From Desulfurococcaceae archaeon AG1 (lineage in GTDB: Archaea > Thermoproteota > Thermoprotei_A > Sulfolobales > AG1): DNA of 64,000 bases. This document shows, one piece after another, positions 8,542 through 19,890 of the stretch. A program made the position numbers and the translations under genes. Position 1 is the first letter of the stretch. Every line of letters begins with the position of its first letter. The stretch is from positions 225,445 through 289,444 of the forward strand of contig BEWT01000015.1 in assembly GCA_003116855.1 (NCBI GenBank), in the 5' to 3' direction. The notes beneath the pieces were generated by a model. That model was not told the origin of the DNA. It worked only from the letters and a program-made list of their open reading frames with translations, and made no database searches.

Positions 8542-9656
8542 TATGAGGTTAGCCCTCCAACGAAGAAGAGGGTTGTTCCAACTCCATACTTCTCGGATAT
8601 CTCGATCACGAGATCTACTATTCGTCTTAATGATCCTTGATTTACGAAACCGCTTTTAAGGAGGTCCGCATAGAATATCTCACAATAGGTTGCCAGCAAT
8701 TCGAGCTCATTCTCCGCGGCTTTCTGTTTTCCCGCGCGTTTGGCCCCCCTTTCGACGTTTCCCATAAAGGAATAGAGTTGATCTCTCATGCTCCTGAGGA
8801 TTTTCTCAAGATGGCTCGAAGTATCTGAGCTAAGGAAGAAGAGGTCAAGCCTAGGTAAGTGGATCACAGATTCCTTCGCTTTATCGGGCATACTGAGAAT
8901 AACTCCCTCGCCTCTCTTTAACAACTCTAATGCCTCTCTCACTTCTTCGATCTCTGCCAATAATTCATGTAGCCACAGCAAGAACTTCACAAGAATAATA
9001 TGGGGTTTGTCTTGTTCCACACGATGTACTTTAAGGTTACCCAGGTTTTTAACATCAATGTGTTTTGAACCGAAGCTCCTTAATAAGATGCGCCTGATAC
9101 TCTGTCGTAAAGACTCATCGATGAAATATATAGCTATGAACCGGCCTAAGCAGATAGATTCCAGTAGCCAGGTACCAGCCTGCTGAACCCCTTGTTCTGT
9201 GTATTTTTCACCAAAGTAAAGGTTACTTGCTTCTGTGAGTGCTACAGATCCGGGGAGCTGTCTGAGATCCTTCTCTTCGAATAGTTTTCTACCGAGCTCT
9301 CTCTTAACCCTTTCTTCAAATTTCTTTATTTTTTCTTCAAGACTTTTTACATCCTCAGTTGATGTAATACCCTTCTTTAATAGGTTTACGATTACCTGCT
9401 CGAGCTCTTTTGCCTCTTTTGTTGTCCCCTTTATGTTACCCCACTCTATTTTACTTTTAACAATAGGGTGATCTACCTCGAATAGATTATTCCTGATCTC
9501 CCTAGCAATACCTATAATTTGTCTGTCCCTCTTTTCGAGAGGCAAAGCGTTTAATTTTTGACGCTCCTGATCTATTTCCTCGACCACTTCCTTTATGGAT
9601 TTAAAGGAGACATACTCTTTGAAAAACTTCTCGATAACGCTACTCACGCTGCTCAT
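8541..9656 (-). CDS. Probable Cas8-like large subunit of type I Cascade (divergent)
   Basis: The call is by position: it lies between cas5 and cas3 in a coupled operon that otherwise lacks a large subunit. The 371-residue protein is mostly helical, with a strongly charged coiled-coil-like stretch (about residues 80-125) and no Cys-based zinc finger, nuclease motif or Walker box. I see no similarity to a named Cas8 type that I could defend. Cas8 proteins are extremely divergent and often recognised only by location. It overlaps cas5 (ATG inside the cas5 stop region) and cas3 by a few bases each. If it is Cas8, it would recognise the PAM and recruit Cas3. An unrelated accessory subunit is possible. 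Confidence 0.55.
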   Translation of the reverse strand: MSSVSSVIEKFFKEYVSFKSIKEVVEEIDQERQKLNALPLEKRDRQIIGIAREIRNNLFEVDHPIVKSKIEWGNIKGTTKEAKELEQVIVNLLKKGITSTEDVKSLEEKIKKFEERVKRELGRKLFEEKDLRQLPGSVALTEASNLYFGEKYTEQGVQQAGTWLLESICLGRFIAIYFIDESLRQSIRRILLRSFGSKHIDVKNLGNLKVHRVEQDKPHIILVKFLLWLHELLAEIEEVREALELLKRGEGVILSMPDKAKESVIHLPRLDLFFLSSDTSSHLEKILRSMRDQLYSFMGNVERGAKRAGKQKAAENELELLATYCEIFYADLLKSGFVNQGSLRRIVDLVIEISEKYGVGTTLFFVGGLTS

Positions 9657-10453
9657 GGTACTAAATACCTCACAGGATCAAATACAAATATAGTACTCTC
9701 TTTATCCTGCACGGCGTCGATCTCGGATTTTGCTACTATTGTTGCTCTATATACGAAGACGAAGTTCTCAAGTTCTGGTCCTACAGGAGCTACTACAATA
9801 AGTGGAAGTCTTTTGTCACGCCTTTCTACTAAGTAGTACTTTGTATTATAGACGAGCTCGTACTTATATTCCCAAGCTCGTATATCTTGTACTAATTTTT
9901 CGGGACAATAGCCTGTTCCCTCAACGCTTTTGATGAGAATAGCCTCCTTTACATCCCCTATATAATCTATGAAATGATAATCGTTTCCACCAAAGACATC
10001 GTATATAAAGTCTAGCTCCCTTAACCTTCTCAGACCCTCTTCTATTATTTTATCCTCGGCAGCTATGGCGAACTTATATTCCGGCTCAAATAGTTCCTCG
10101 CTCTCTTTGAGGGGTCTAAGCCCATCTATGTCTTTGTAAACCTTTTCGGGGTTTTGCTGGAACTCTTTGAGCAGGCTCACTATTCCCTCTATAGAGCTTC
10201 GCCTCTGATCGAACTTGAAGATTCTCGACGCCGTCACATAGTATCCCCCTAGGCTGCGTAGCTCAGCTCCGACCATTACTTTTTGCTCTTCGCAGAACCT
10301 TTTTAGATCCTCTCTCGGTATGCCTAGGATCGCCCCGAAGAACCCGGCGATCGCTGATGGGGGAGGAATAAGGTAGGTTCTCCTCGTGAGCTTTTGGTGG
10401 TGCAGCTTAAACTGCGCTGTATGGAAGCGTACCACAAAAGTGAGGGCCTTCAT
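9653..10453 (-). CDS. cas5: CRISPR type I Cascade subunit Cas5
   Basis: Cas5 caps the 5' handle of the crRNA in Cascade. The N-terminus carries the family pattern: a first beta strand (ALTFVVRFHTAQFK) followed by YLIPPPSAIAGFFGAILG, the proline-rich loop plus glycine helix found in Cas5 RAMP proteins (residues about 28-45). It has 266 residues, typical of the family. The ATG at 10453 overlaps the cas7 stop (ATGA), showing translational coupling. No catalytic Cas6-like signature is visible, so crRNA cleavage probably depends on a Cas6 encoded elsewhere. Confidence 0.88.
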   Translation of the reverse strand: MKALTFVVRFHTAQFKLHHQKLTRRTYLIPPPSAIAGFFGAILGIPREDLKRFCEEQKVMVGAELRSLGGYYVTASRIFKFDQRRSSIEGIVSLLKEFQQNPEKVYKDIDGLRPLKESEELFEPEYKFAIAAEDKIIEEGLRRLRELDFIYDVFGGNDYHFIDYIGDVKEAILIKSVEGTGYCPEKLVQDIRAWEYKYELVYNTKYYLVERRDKRLPLIVVAPVGPELENFVFVYRATIVAKSEIDAVQDKESTIFVFDPVRYLVP

Positions 10454-11439
10454 TTTCCTCCCGTTTTCTGCCCTAGAATGATGTAATCGCTAATCTTTCT
10501 AATTATGGTTTGTATTTCCTCAGAATTAAGCACGCCCTCCTTAACTTTGGAGAGCTTTTTCCCTTGCTCGTTATACTTATAATCCCAGTATTTTGCTCCA
10601 CGGTAATCAATTACTAGGAGCTCGTCCAGCAGGGAACCGTAAAGATTCATTATATTCTCTAGTCCTGCTTGTGAGAGCTTACCTCCCTCATCTATGTCCA
10701 CATAGCCGAATATAGGGACGAATTTCTCAGTAAGAGCTACTACAGAGTAATAGAATTCAGGAACGCTTGGAGACTGCGATGCCCGAGGAAACTGCCACCC
10801 CTCCCAAAGTAATACCTCGAGGAAAGCTCCTAACCTCCTCTTCCGCTCGTTATCGTCAAGACAATACCTATTACCATTTTTCTGCAGCTTATCTTTAAGC
10901 TCGCCCTTCAGCTCTCCCTCCTCAAAGCATCCAACCCTATCTGACACGATAACATTAAGCCTGCCTAACCACTCAGCCACCTCAATCTCAAAGGGTACTG
11001 GGTATCCCTTTTCGTAATCCTTTACGAAGTCCCTTGGGAATCTTGCTGCAAACTCGGGCTTTACCTCTGTGTGTCTCAAGGAGATTAGGTGAGAGATCGA
11101 TATCGGACCCTTCCTTTTAAGAGATAACCCCTCACGGACGGGGACTAAGTAGCCAAATAAATCATCGTCTATATATGTTACAGGATTGCCAATATCTCCT
11201 AGCTGCTGGGCCTCCTGGGCTCCTATAAGTTGCAGAGGGTCTATTAGGAAGCCCTTCTCGTAAAGCCTTTCCCTTATGCACCTCCTAATGCACCTGGAAC
11301 TTACGAATGCCCTGATCTCTTGGTTCCATGTGAGTATCTTTTTCAGAGGTATCCGCGTCCCGACACCTATGTCAGCATTTACATTGCCTGCAACCTTAAT
11401 TATGGAGGCTATAAAGGCACGTCTAACCACTCGGAGCAC
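10450..11439 (-). CDS. cas7: CRISPR type I Cascade backbone Cas7 (DevR/Cst2-like)
   Basis: Cas7 subunits polymerise along the crRNA spacer. The N-terminal segment AGNVNADIGVGTRIPLKK followed by FVSSRCIRRCIRERLYE resembles the DevR/Cst2/Csh2 type of Cas7 rather than the Csa2 form usual in subtype I-A. The frame is open further upstream to 11544, but that extension overlaps the preceding gene by 122 bases and reads as a Lys/Arg-rich artefact. The GTG at 11439 gives a short overlap with the upstream stop (11423) and begins at the first predicted strand, so I prefer it. Predicted length is about 329 residues. The downstream ATGA overlap with cas5 supports one operon. Confidence 0.82.
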   Translation of the reverse strand: MLRVVRRAFIASIIKVAGNVNADIGVGTRIPLKKILTWNQEIRAFVSSRCIRRCIRERLYEKGFLIDPLQLIGAQEAQQLGDIGNPVTYIDDDLFGYLVPVREGLSLKRKGPISISHLISLRHTEVKPEFAARFPRDFVKDYEKGYPVPFEIEVAEWLGRLNVIVSDRVGCFEEGELKGELKDKLQKNGNRYCLDDNERKRRLGAFLEVLLWEGWQFPRASQSPSVPEFYYSVVALTEKFVPIFGYVDIDEGGKLSQAGLENIMNLYGSLLDELLVIDYRGAKYWDYKYNEQGKKLSKVKEGVLNSEEIQTIIRKISDYIILGQKTGGK

Positions 11440-11803
11440 CCCCTTCGCTCTCCTTTTGTTTTTCTTTTTCCTTATCCTCTCTCCACTTTCTGATAGCATC
11501 ATAGAAGCCTGCCAGTATTGCAGTGCTATATCTGTAATACTCATCGATGCTCCAGATCCTCTCCTCTCTCACCTCAGGAGGAAAGCTAATTTCACCAGGT
11601 CTCATCTCTATAAGCATGTTTGCAAGCTGTCTCCTAAACCTGGCCGGCAGTTCTTCTGACCTGAGCGTAAGGAGCTGGGTATAAAGGCGCTTGTCAGCAT
11701 TATCACCGTAAATCTGCTCAAGCTGTCTTAGCATTATCATACCAGTGCGGAACGCCCAGCTATATAGTGTGGCCTCCTTTTCAGAAGAGCTTTTAGGCTC
11801 CAT
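11423..11803 (-). CDS. Putative Cascade small subunit (Cas11/Csa5-like)
   Basis: A 126-residue, largely helical protein in the first position of the type I operon, immediately before cas7. That is where Csa5 (the small subunit of subtype I-A) is found. Helical segments such as RLYTQLLTLRSEELPARF and EYYRYSTAILAGFYDAI and an acidic/basic low-complexity tail fit a small alpha-helical subunit, but there is no diagnostic motif. It would line the belly of Cascade and stabilise the non-target strand. It overlaps the cas7 start by about 17 bases. A leftward promoter presumably lies in 11804-11870; a TATTATA-like stretch occurs there. Confidence 0.55.
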   Translation of the reverse strand: MEPKSSSEKEATLYSWAFRTGMIMLRQLEQIYGDNADKRLYTQLLTLRSEELPARFRRQLANMLIEMRPGEISFPPEVREERIWSIDEYYRYSTAILAGFYDAIRKWREDKEKEKQKESEGGAPSG

Positions 11804-12480
11804 ACATCATTACCCACTATATTATTTGCTCGCCTATAAAAGCTTTATTATAACTGGGATCAGGAGGCGCTCTTCGATTTTATAATAGATCTTCGTAGGA
11901 AAACGCACACTACGCATTAGTGATGATATTTTACAATATCTATAAAAATGTAATGTTATCGATCACTAAGTTCTTTGCCTTTCGATCTGTTTTGCTAAAT
12001 GAGTTTAAGGATCCGCTTCCAAACCTTTCTCTGTATCCTTACCTGATTCTGCCGGTTTACATTTCCTTGGGATTGTCGCCTTACGAGTATGACCTTAAAG
12101 ATCTAGTAGGGCCGTATTCTGGCACAGCTGCTAGCGATGATCGTGTTAAGTCTTGCAGCCCTTCGCTCAAATTCTTGATAGGACTCATGCCTATAGTGCT
12201 CTGTATGGCAGTCTATATTTTTGCTGGTAATTGTTCCAGGCTCGGATTTAGACGGCTTGAGGCTAAACCGATCCGGAGGGTCAGTGCTGTGGGAACCGGG
12301 TGGCGTGTTTGGGGTTTGCGGGCTGCCTGGAGATAAGGGTGTGTTTGGGATTGTCTCTGGGGTATAATGAAGCCATACTCATGGACGCCCAAGCACATAT
12401 AAACCGACGAGGTATGGCCTCATGGAGACCGCACACATCTTCCCGACGCTGAAGGGGCACTATAAGTGCTGTAGACTATA
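11804..12480. other. Intergenic stretch with no convincing gene
   Basis: AT-rich at first (promoter side of the type I cas operon), then more GC-rich from about 12230. A 138-codon frame at 11920-12336 has no start context and changes in composition midway, so I do not call it a gene. The GC-rich part contains short inverted repeats but no feature I can name. Confidence 0.5.
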
Positions 12481-12880
12481 GTGTGTAAGAACAATTCCAG
12501 AGTCATCGAGGTACTACCGCCTCCCGAAGCCCCACTAACATTCTACATAGTAATAGACTATGACACAGGCGATAGCGAGACCCTGGCTAAACCCCCACTC
12601 GGGGTGCTAGAATACGACAAGATAGGCATTACAATGATAAACTGGGGGCTAATAGTCTAACGTGGAGAATAATGGGCACAAAAACAAGCATAGCTAACCC
12701 CCAGGACTTCCCAAATCACTGGGAATCAGTAAAAGCCCGCCACAAAGGTGGCCAGGGGGTTCCATAGACACATTCTACCTGGATAATAAGACAAAAAGAT
12801 ACGCCTTCCTAAGGGTTAGGCTAAAAAGAACTACCGCAGGGGTAAGGAGCAGGTGCAGGATAATCGTAACATGGGTATAA
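12481..12880 (+). pseudogene. Degraded small gene (59-codon remnant plus frameshifted continuation)
   Basis: From GTG 12481 a 59-codon frame with protein-like composition (EVLPPPEAPLTFYIVIDYD; VLEYDKIGITMINWG) ends at TAA 12660. Similar-looking coding sense continues in shifted frames: ANPQDFPNHWESVKAR near 12690, then DTFYLDNKTKRYAFLRVR near 12770-12820, ending with TAA near 12879. This looks like one gene broken by a stop and at least one frameshift. The family is not recognised. It lies beyond the old (leader-distal) end of array A. Confidence 0.4.
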
Positions 12881-12904
12881 AGCCCGGAGAGACGGATCAG
12901 AAGA

Positions 12905-12928
12905 TCTTCAACTCTATAGTAGATCTTC
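12905..12928 (-). repeat. Orphan degenerate CRISPR repeat beyond array A
   Basis: Matches the array A repeat at about 21 of 24 positions, including CTATAGTAGATCTTC in full. It lies about 620 bases beyond the leader-distal end of array A, separated from it by a broken gene. It is probably a relic of a longer array or of recombination at the array end. Confidence 0.7.
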
Positions 12929-13066
12929 AGATTCTCTCAAGATCCCAGGGCTAACGAGATCCCAAGCCTGGGGTTTCCATATATCTTGAAGCCCTGATAT
13001 GGGGCCTCAGATTCCTGACATGGAAGCTATGGGGGTTGTATTTAAATCCTCGTCATCCTATTATAG

Positions 13067-13561
13067 GTGACCAAGGTGTTCTCGACGAGAAAGAGACGTT
13101 TATTAGTGATCTTATCTGTGTTAGTGTTATCAGCATTGATGATACCTGTTATCGCACCTATGCTGTTAAAAGCTCCTTCCCCGGGTGTTCCTAGCGTTCC
13201 TGGAAAGATCGTGGGTCTTGCGGGGCTTGAGTTCTTCATCGTAGGCGATGGTGGGGTTGTCGACGAGCTATTTGACTATCTAAGCGCTCTGGGCGCTAAG
13301 GTTGAGAGGCTAGGCGTCTAGGAGCTCCTTGGACGCGATCTGAGCGGTAGATCCATAGTCATCTTCGGGGGAGACTGGCTAGCCGGGCACTTCGAAGACC
13401 CCGAGCTCCACGAGCTCCTGAGAAAAGCCTCGGATAGCGGGGCCTCCATATTTGCTGTCGGTGGCAGCACCTCGAAGCTCTTCGACGCCCTCCACGGGGC
13501 CGGGGTCGAGAGGATAGTCTTCGAGGAGAGTGGGAAGCTCCTCTACCTTTCAATTCTATAG
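13067..13561 (+). pseudogene. Membrane-anchored protein gene, broken by an in-frame TAG and cut off by array A
   Basis: GTG 13067 starts an 84-codon frame with a basic N-terminus (TRKRRLL) and a hydrophobic segment at about residues 11-33, so a signal anchor. A TAG at 13319 interrupts it, but the same frame stays open and protein-like afterwards (RSIVIFGGDWLAGHFEDPE; SGASIFAVGGSTSKLFDALH) until it runs into the first repeat of array A, where the repeat itself supplies the stop at 13559-13561. The gene has therefore lost its 3' end to the array boundary. The family is not recognised; the second half has an alternating beta/alpha pattern. Stop readthrough is possible, but with the missing 3' end decay is the simpler explanation. 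Confidence 0.6.
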
Positions 13562-16500
13562 CAGATCTTCAGTATCCCACCAGAGCACCTATATGAATTC
13601 CTAGACATACTGCTTTCAATTCTATAGCAGATCTTCCCAGTAAAGAGATAATCACTTGAATACATGTTGATTTCTTTCAATTCTATAGCAGATCTTCCCT
13701 TTATCCCACTTGGCCATTTTTACCATATATAATATACTTTCAATTCTATAGCAGATCTTCAGATATGTCCTTGACAAAGCAACAATAACAGAGGCGTCGA
13801 TACTTTCAATTCTATAGCAGATCTTCTGTTGGTCAGTATGTTGAGGATCATGTTTGGAAGAAGCACACTTTCAATTCTATAGCAGATCTTCTGTGTAGAG
13901 ATCTTTGGGGGCTATGCTTCGGGAGGTTGTTCTTTCAATTCTATAGTAGATCTTCAGTATATATCCATTTTTGCACTCGTGTTGATCCTCGTGGCAGCTT
14001 TCAATTCTATAGTAGATCTTCAAGAAGTTAAGCCGTCTCCGCCTCCTGCCATCGAGTCCGCTTTCAATTCTATAGTAGATCTTCTGAGCAACTGGTTCCC
14101 AGCCACCATTGTGATCCCCGAGACCTTTCAATTCTATAGTAGATCTTCCAGCAGAAGGGTATCAAACTATGAAGTATGCCCCAGAGATCCTCAAGATCTT
14201 TCAATTCTATAGTAGATCTTCCTAGTGCTTTTTGTTCTATTTTTTGTTCTAGTGATTCTAGATACTTTCAATTCTATAGTAGATCTTCCTAAGCCCTGGG
14301 TTGTTTGCTATAAATTCTAGCACTTCCACTTTCAATTCTATAGTAGATCTTCTCTTTCCACTACCCATTGTTCCTATGATGGTTATTAGGACTTTCAATT
14401 CTATAGTAGATCTTCCCAATTCGAATCACAACCAAACATTATACAGATAGATCTTCTTTCAATTCTATAGTAGATCTTCAACTAGCGTTTCGGTTAAGCT
14501 TGGTAGTGTTCTCACAGTACTTTCAATTCTATAGTAGATCTTCCCAAGGCTTGCAACTATATAGTCTTTCCAGTCTTCATGTCTTTCAATTCTATAGTAG
14601 ATCTTCGTGAAATTCTGCTATATCCCCGGACGTGGGGTGAGGTTTGTCTTTCAATTCTATAGTAGATCTTCACCGGGGTAGGAGGTGCTGTGGGTGGAGA
14701 TACTAGCTGGATCCTTTCAATTCTATAGTAGATCTTCTCTATCCTTGGCTAGGTGTGATCATTCCTTTCTTTATTCTCTTTCAATTCTATAGTAGATCTT
14801 CGTACCTGCACTTACATATGCATATACCCTTACCCTTATTTTCCTCTTTCAATTCTATAGTAGATCTTCAGGTGGCGGGGAATCGCAGTAGACGCAATAA
14901 TAAAGATAATCTTTCAATTCTATAGTAGATCTTCACAACACATGGCAACACCATACTCGTCAGGTTCTACGACGAAAACTTTCAATTCTATAGTAGATCT
15001 TCAGGGCCCTTATCGCGAGGATATACGCGAGCCTGTCGGTGTTCTTTCAATTCTATAGTAGATCTTCAGGAGGCATACTAGCCTTCGGCTCGTATATGGT
15101 TATAAACTTTCAATTCTATAGTAGATCTTCAAGCTAACGAAATAGTGTGTATCGAAATTAAAAGAAAAAACTTTCAATTCTATAGTAGATCTTCAGAGCC
15201 TAATCTCTACAGCTTATTCACAATCCTCCTAAGCAACTTTCAATTCTATAGTAGATCTTCCCATATATTGCTATGAAATCCAGCCTTATAAATACATAGT
15301 GCCTTTCAATTCTATAGTAGATCTTCGCTCCCCAAGAACCCACAGCTGCGGGCTCAAGTTGAGAAGTCTTTCAATTCTATAGTAGATCTTCGCTCCTCGG
15401 CTTCTTCTGCTAGTGTTTCCACGATCTCGTTTACTTTCAATTCTATAGTAGATCTTCGCAAGGGCCTTAGCAGTGTTAATTATAGTCGCAACAGTATTCG
15501 CTTTCAATTCTATAGTAGATCTTCCTACTCATACTCGGTAGCCACTTCGTAAGAGAGCTTGTTACTTTCAATTCTATAGTAGATCTTCTAGAAAACCTAT
15601 TGTAGGGGTGAGACAATGAGTGATAAGACTTTCAATTCTATAGTAGATCTTCCTTGTACTTGATGACTTCACAGCCGTGGATCAATCGACTTTCTTTCAA
15701 TTCTATAGTAGATCTTCTCAGAGATAATGTTGCCAGGATATCTGCTGCTCTTAATGCTTTCAATTCTATAGTAGATCTTCGAAGGAGGGGCCTGAGAAAC
15801 CAAACATAGTCGCCGAGAGCTTTCAATTCTATAGTAGATCTTCGCTGGGAAGATCAACCCCGCCCGCAGCCCCCACAGCTGCCTTTCAATTCTATAGTAG
15901 ATCTTCGCTGTATCTCCCCGCCTTCTCCAGATATAGCTTTTCTCCGCTTTCAATTCTATAGTAGATCTTCCTGATTGTTAGTGGCAATCAAACCCCTTAT
16001 CAAAATAAGCTCTTTCAATTCTATAGTAGATCTTCTCACCTTCTCGTACTTGTGGCTCCTCATGCCGTAGAGCTTTCCTTTCAATTCTATAGTAGATCTT
16101 CCTTCAAAATCTATGGCGACGAGCTGGCAAGACTTGGCTCTTTCAATTCTATAGTAGATCTTCACACACTGATCAACACCTACTCAAACAGACCAGAAGC
16201 ATCTTTCAATTCTATAGTAGATCTTCGCCGAGGACTTGGCAGGCTAGGGAGAAGCCCATGGTGTGGCTTTCAATTCTATAGTAGATCTTCAACCTATATG
16301 ATTTGAAGGCTGGGCTGGCGCAGCAGGATCCCCTTTCAATTCTATAGTAGATCTTCGGTTTCCACGACATTGTTTTCTCATTCGATAATGCATCGACTTT
16401 CAATTCTATAGTAGATCTTCCCTCTGCCCCTGCGTCTTTTATGAAGCTGTCTATGTCTTTTCTCCTTTCAATTCTATAGTAGATCTTCATAGACGCTAGA

Positions 16501-19500
16501 ATGAAGCTCTCAACCGCAGTTAGAGAATTCCTTTCAATTCTATAGTAGATCTTCTTCTCTCAGCAATGGGAGGGGAGGGGGGAAGGCGATGGGTACTTTC
16601 AATTCTATAGTAGATCTTCCTTTCTAGATCATCCATAGACGTGATTCTCAATGTAAGCTTTCAATTCTATAGTAGATCTTCTTTGTTGCTGGGACTTCGA
16701 CGGTGCTTGGCTCAACAACAATCTTTCAATTCTATAGTAGATCTTCAGGGCGGTAGGTGATCTAGTTGGTTAGCTTTGACATAGCAATCTTTCAATTCTA
16801 TAGTAGATCTTCAACCAAAACCCTTTTTTTATACCCCCTCCCGCCCAACATCTTTCAATTCTATAGTAGATCTTCTGTGGACTCGGGCGCCGCCACAGGG
16901 GAAACTAGAGAGGCTCTTTCAATTCTATAGTAGATCTTCTCAGAAGTGGGGAGCATACGCCCCACTGTCGAGGGAATATCTTTCAATTCTATAGTAGATC
17001 TTCTGGGTCTCTCTACCCATCACCATAGCCTCGTTAGGGGGTACTCTTTCAATTCTATAGTAGATCTTCCTGGCACGAGTTCTATGGCTCCCTCCCGTGT
17101 TATCCGCCCGACTTTCAATTCTATAGTAGATCTTCCAATAGCATCTAGCTATACATCCAGGATTGATCTCTTGGTCTTTCAATTCTATAGTAGATCTTCA
17201 TTCAGGACGCTTATCGAGGAAATAGCCATTGGCAGTCTTTCAATTCTATAGTAGATCTTCTGATGAGCACCGCCCAGAAGAGGGAGAGGAAGAGGACTTT
17301 CAATTCTATAGTAGATCTTCGCTAGTCTGAGCCCTGCTGCTGTTGCTGAGTTTCTCAGCTTTCAATTCTATAGTAGATCTTCCTCTATACCGGAGTATCC
17401 ATGTGCAAGCCCTCTCCTAATTCTTTCAATTCTATAGTAGATCTTCCTGCTAACAGGCATGGATAACTGCCTATGGACTAGAAGCGTCTTTCAATTCTAT
17501 AGTAGATCTTCGCTAGGTTTATCCTCTCGGGTCTGTGGTATTCCACTATCTCTTTCTTTCAATTCTATAGTAGATCTTCATATTTGGTTCTAGATCGGTA
17601 GAGGTGGGTGGGGGTGGGTCTTTCAATTCTATAGTAGATCTTCTTGAATAGGCTCCTTTTCTGAGATCTATATAGCTCTCCCTGGCTTCTTTCAATTCTA
17701 TAGTAGATCTTCCCCACAGCTGCAGCCCCAGCTCCAGCACCTACTCCTATTGCTCTTTCAATTCTATAGTAGATCTTCAAGGAGTATGCAGAGCTTCTTA
17801 AGACTATTAAGGAGGCTTTGAACTTTCAATTCTATAGTAGATCTTCTGGGCTGATAACTGTGAGGAGGAATAGATGCCTTGGTAGCTTTCAATTCTATAG
17901 TAGATCTTCGTGTTCGTGGTTCTCTCAAGCGTGCCTGGGTGGGTGTACTTTCAATTCTATAGTAGATCTTCTGATGTGCCAGTCCTCGTCTAATTCATAG
18001 ATTATAAAGACTCTTTCAATTCTATAGTAGATCTTCCCGAAGCCCTGAAGCAATACCTCTCAGAAGCACCTAGAACCCTTTCAATTCTATAGTAGATCTT
18101 CCCATGCGAATATCTTGTTCGCAGTATCTTTCTTACTGATGCATCTTTCAATTCTATAGTAGATCTTCAGGAGGGCTATGACTATGTGAGGTTGGATGAG
18201 GTTGATGAGGCTTTCAATTCTATAGTAGATCTTCCTAGGGACATGCTAGGAGAATACGCTGATGTTGTTGCTGCTGCTTTCAATTCTATAGTAGATCTTC
18301 ATAGACATCGACACCAAGGGCAGGGGTTTAGCCACATCATGTAGCTTTCAATTCTATAGTAGATCTTCTAGGTTGGTTGGGAGGAGGCATAGGTTTGTGC
18401 TTAAGGCTAGGCTTTCAATTCTATAGTAGATCTTCGGATCCTCTCGTAAGGGTATTACCCGAATATTACATGGACCTTTCAATTCTATAGTAGATCTTCG
18501 AAAGAGCTTCTCTATCCCCCAAGTAGAGCTACCATTAGACAAGACTTTCAATTCTATAGTAGATCTTCTAGTCTATGGGGCCTAGTGCTTCGCTCACGCT
18601 ATCACCTCGTTGTCTTTCAATTCTATAGTAGATCTTCAGACTAGCGAAAGCGATTAGAGAGTTCTGGGCCTCGGAAGCTTTCAATTCTATAGTAGATCTT
18701 CAGGTGTTGCTAGGGCTTTCACAGAAATATGAGAGTGATACTTTCAATTCTATAGTAGATCTTCCACAGGTGCATAGTCGAAGTCACCATTCTTTATTAT
18801 TAAGTAATCTTTCAATTCTATAGTAGATCTTCCCAGAATCTGTCATTGCGACTGTTTCTGCAAATGTGTCTTTCAATTCTATAGTAGATCTTCTTGCCTA
18901 TATCTGCTAACTTTCCTCTGGCTAGCTTTGTGACCTTTCAATTCTATAGTAGATCTTCCCTCGGCGATGTTTTTGTTTATCAACACACACCTCTTCTCCT
19001 TTCAATTCTATAGTAGATCTTCATCTCGTCAAGGAATAAGACACCAAATGCTGCTGGATGGCTTACTTTCAATTCTATAGTAGATCTTCACCGCAATTAT
19101 TGGAGCTGGAGCCAGCCTGTATATAGTCAGCCTTTCAATTCTATAGTAGATCTTCAGGGAGGTCTATGTTCTCTTGGATGGAGGTGACTATGTCTTTATA
19201 GACTTTCAATTCTATAGTAGATCTTCATGTATAAGAGGACTGAGATATGCCTTTCCAAAAATGACTCTTTCAATTCTATAGTAGATCTTCCTAGCTTAGC
19301 CCTTGTCACAGAGAAATCAGGATGATCTATCTTTCAATTCTATAGTAGATCTTCACCTGGATTGACATACTACCACCAAATATAGTTCTGGTCTTTCAAT
19401 TCTATAGTAGATCTTCCTTTTCTCAAACATTCAGAATAATCGATTACCTCATATCCTTTCAATTCTATAGTAGATCTTCTCATCCCCGAAGACCTCTTTC

Positions 19501-19673
19501 AACATCTTCTTCAGCTCTTTCAATTCTATAGTAGATCTTCACCACGCCCAGGCTAACAGCTACAGATACAACTTATGCAAGTCTTTCAATTCTATAGTAG
19601 ATCTTCCGAACCCCCACGCACCATCCGACAAGTGGTAGTTAGAAGTCGACTTTCAATTCTATAGTAGATCTTC
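13547..19673 (-). CRISPR. CRISPR array A: about 95 repeats of 24 bp, transcribed leftward
   Basis: I counted about 95 copies of a 24-bp repeat with spacers of about 36-49 bases (mostly 39-42). In crRNA sense the repeat starts with GAAGATC, has the core TACTATAG and ends with ATTGAAAG, the crenarchaeal 8-base handle. That handle and the leader at 19674-19890 put transcription on the minus strand. The six repeats farthest from the leader (13547-13891) carry G where the others carry A in the core (TGCTATAG instead of TACTATAG); from 13932 onward the repeat is uniform. The newest spacers are therefore at the 19.6-kb end. One spacer (14085-14124) overlaps in target with a spacer in array B. Confidence 0.98.
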
Positions 19674-19890
19674 CGATCTAGCTACGGATCTTTTTTGATA
19701 TTTATAGCTATGTAGGGGGGCTTTGCCCCCGGAGGGCCTGTCTCTATAGCAGATCGACTCACACGAGATCTTTTTGTTGCGATATCCAGTTCTATAGGAG
19801 ATCGACTATACCATTATTTCTATGCTTATCTAGCTTATAAGCATAGATTCCGGAATTGATCCTTGTTTTTGATGATAGTAATGCTTATTA
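19674..19890 (-). promoter_or_regulatory. Leader of array A with promoter and two repeat-like motifs
   Basis: Read leftward, a TATA-like GCTTATAAGC (19833-19842) lies about 169 bases from the first repeat. Between them are two degenerate repeats (about 19787-19806 and 19741-19759), a GGGGGCAAAGCCCCC hairpin (about 19717-19731) and a conserved TAGCTATAAATATC block next to the array. The same elements in the same order occur in the leaders of arrays B and C. The degenerate motifs begin GTCGATC, the array B type, although array A itself uses GAAGATC repeats. Confidence 0.85.

Noticed and set aside
11920-12336. 138-codon ORF
   Set aside because: Composition changes midway, no start context, no motif; probably intergenic.
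14397-14456. Spacer with TTCGAATC, reminiscent of a tRNA T-loop
   Set aside because: No stems or other arm around it; only a spacer-length fragment. No tRNA gene found in the window.
17446-17488. Possible self-targeting spacer (shares GATAACTGCCTATG with position about 32-45)
   Set aside because: Only 14 bases match; expected by chance in this much sequence.
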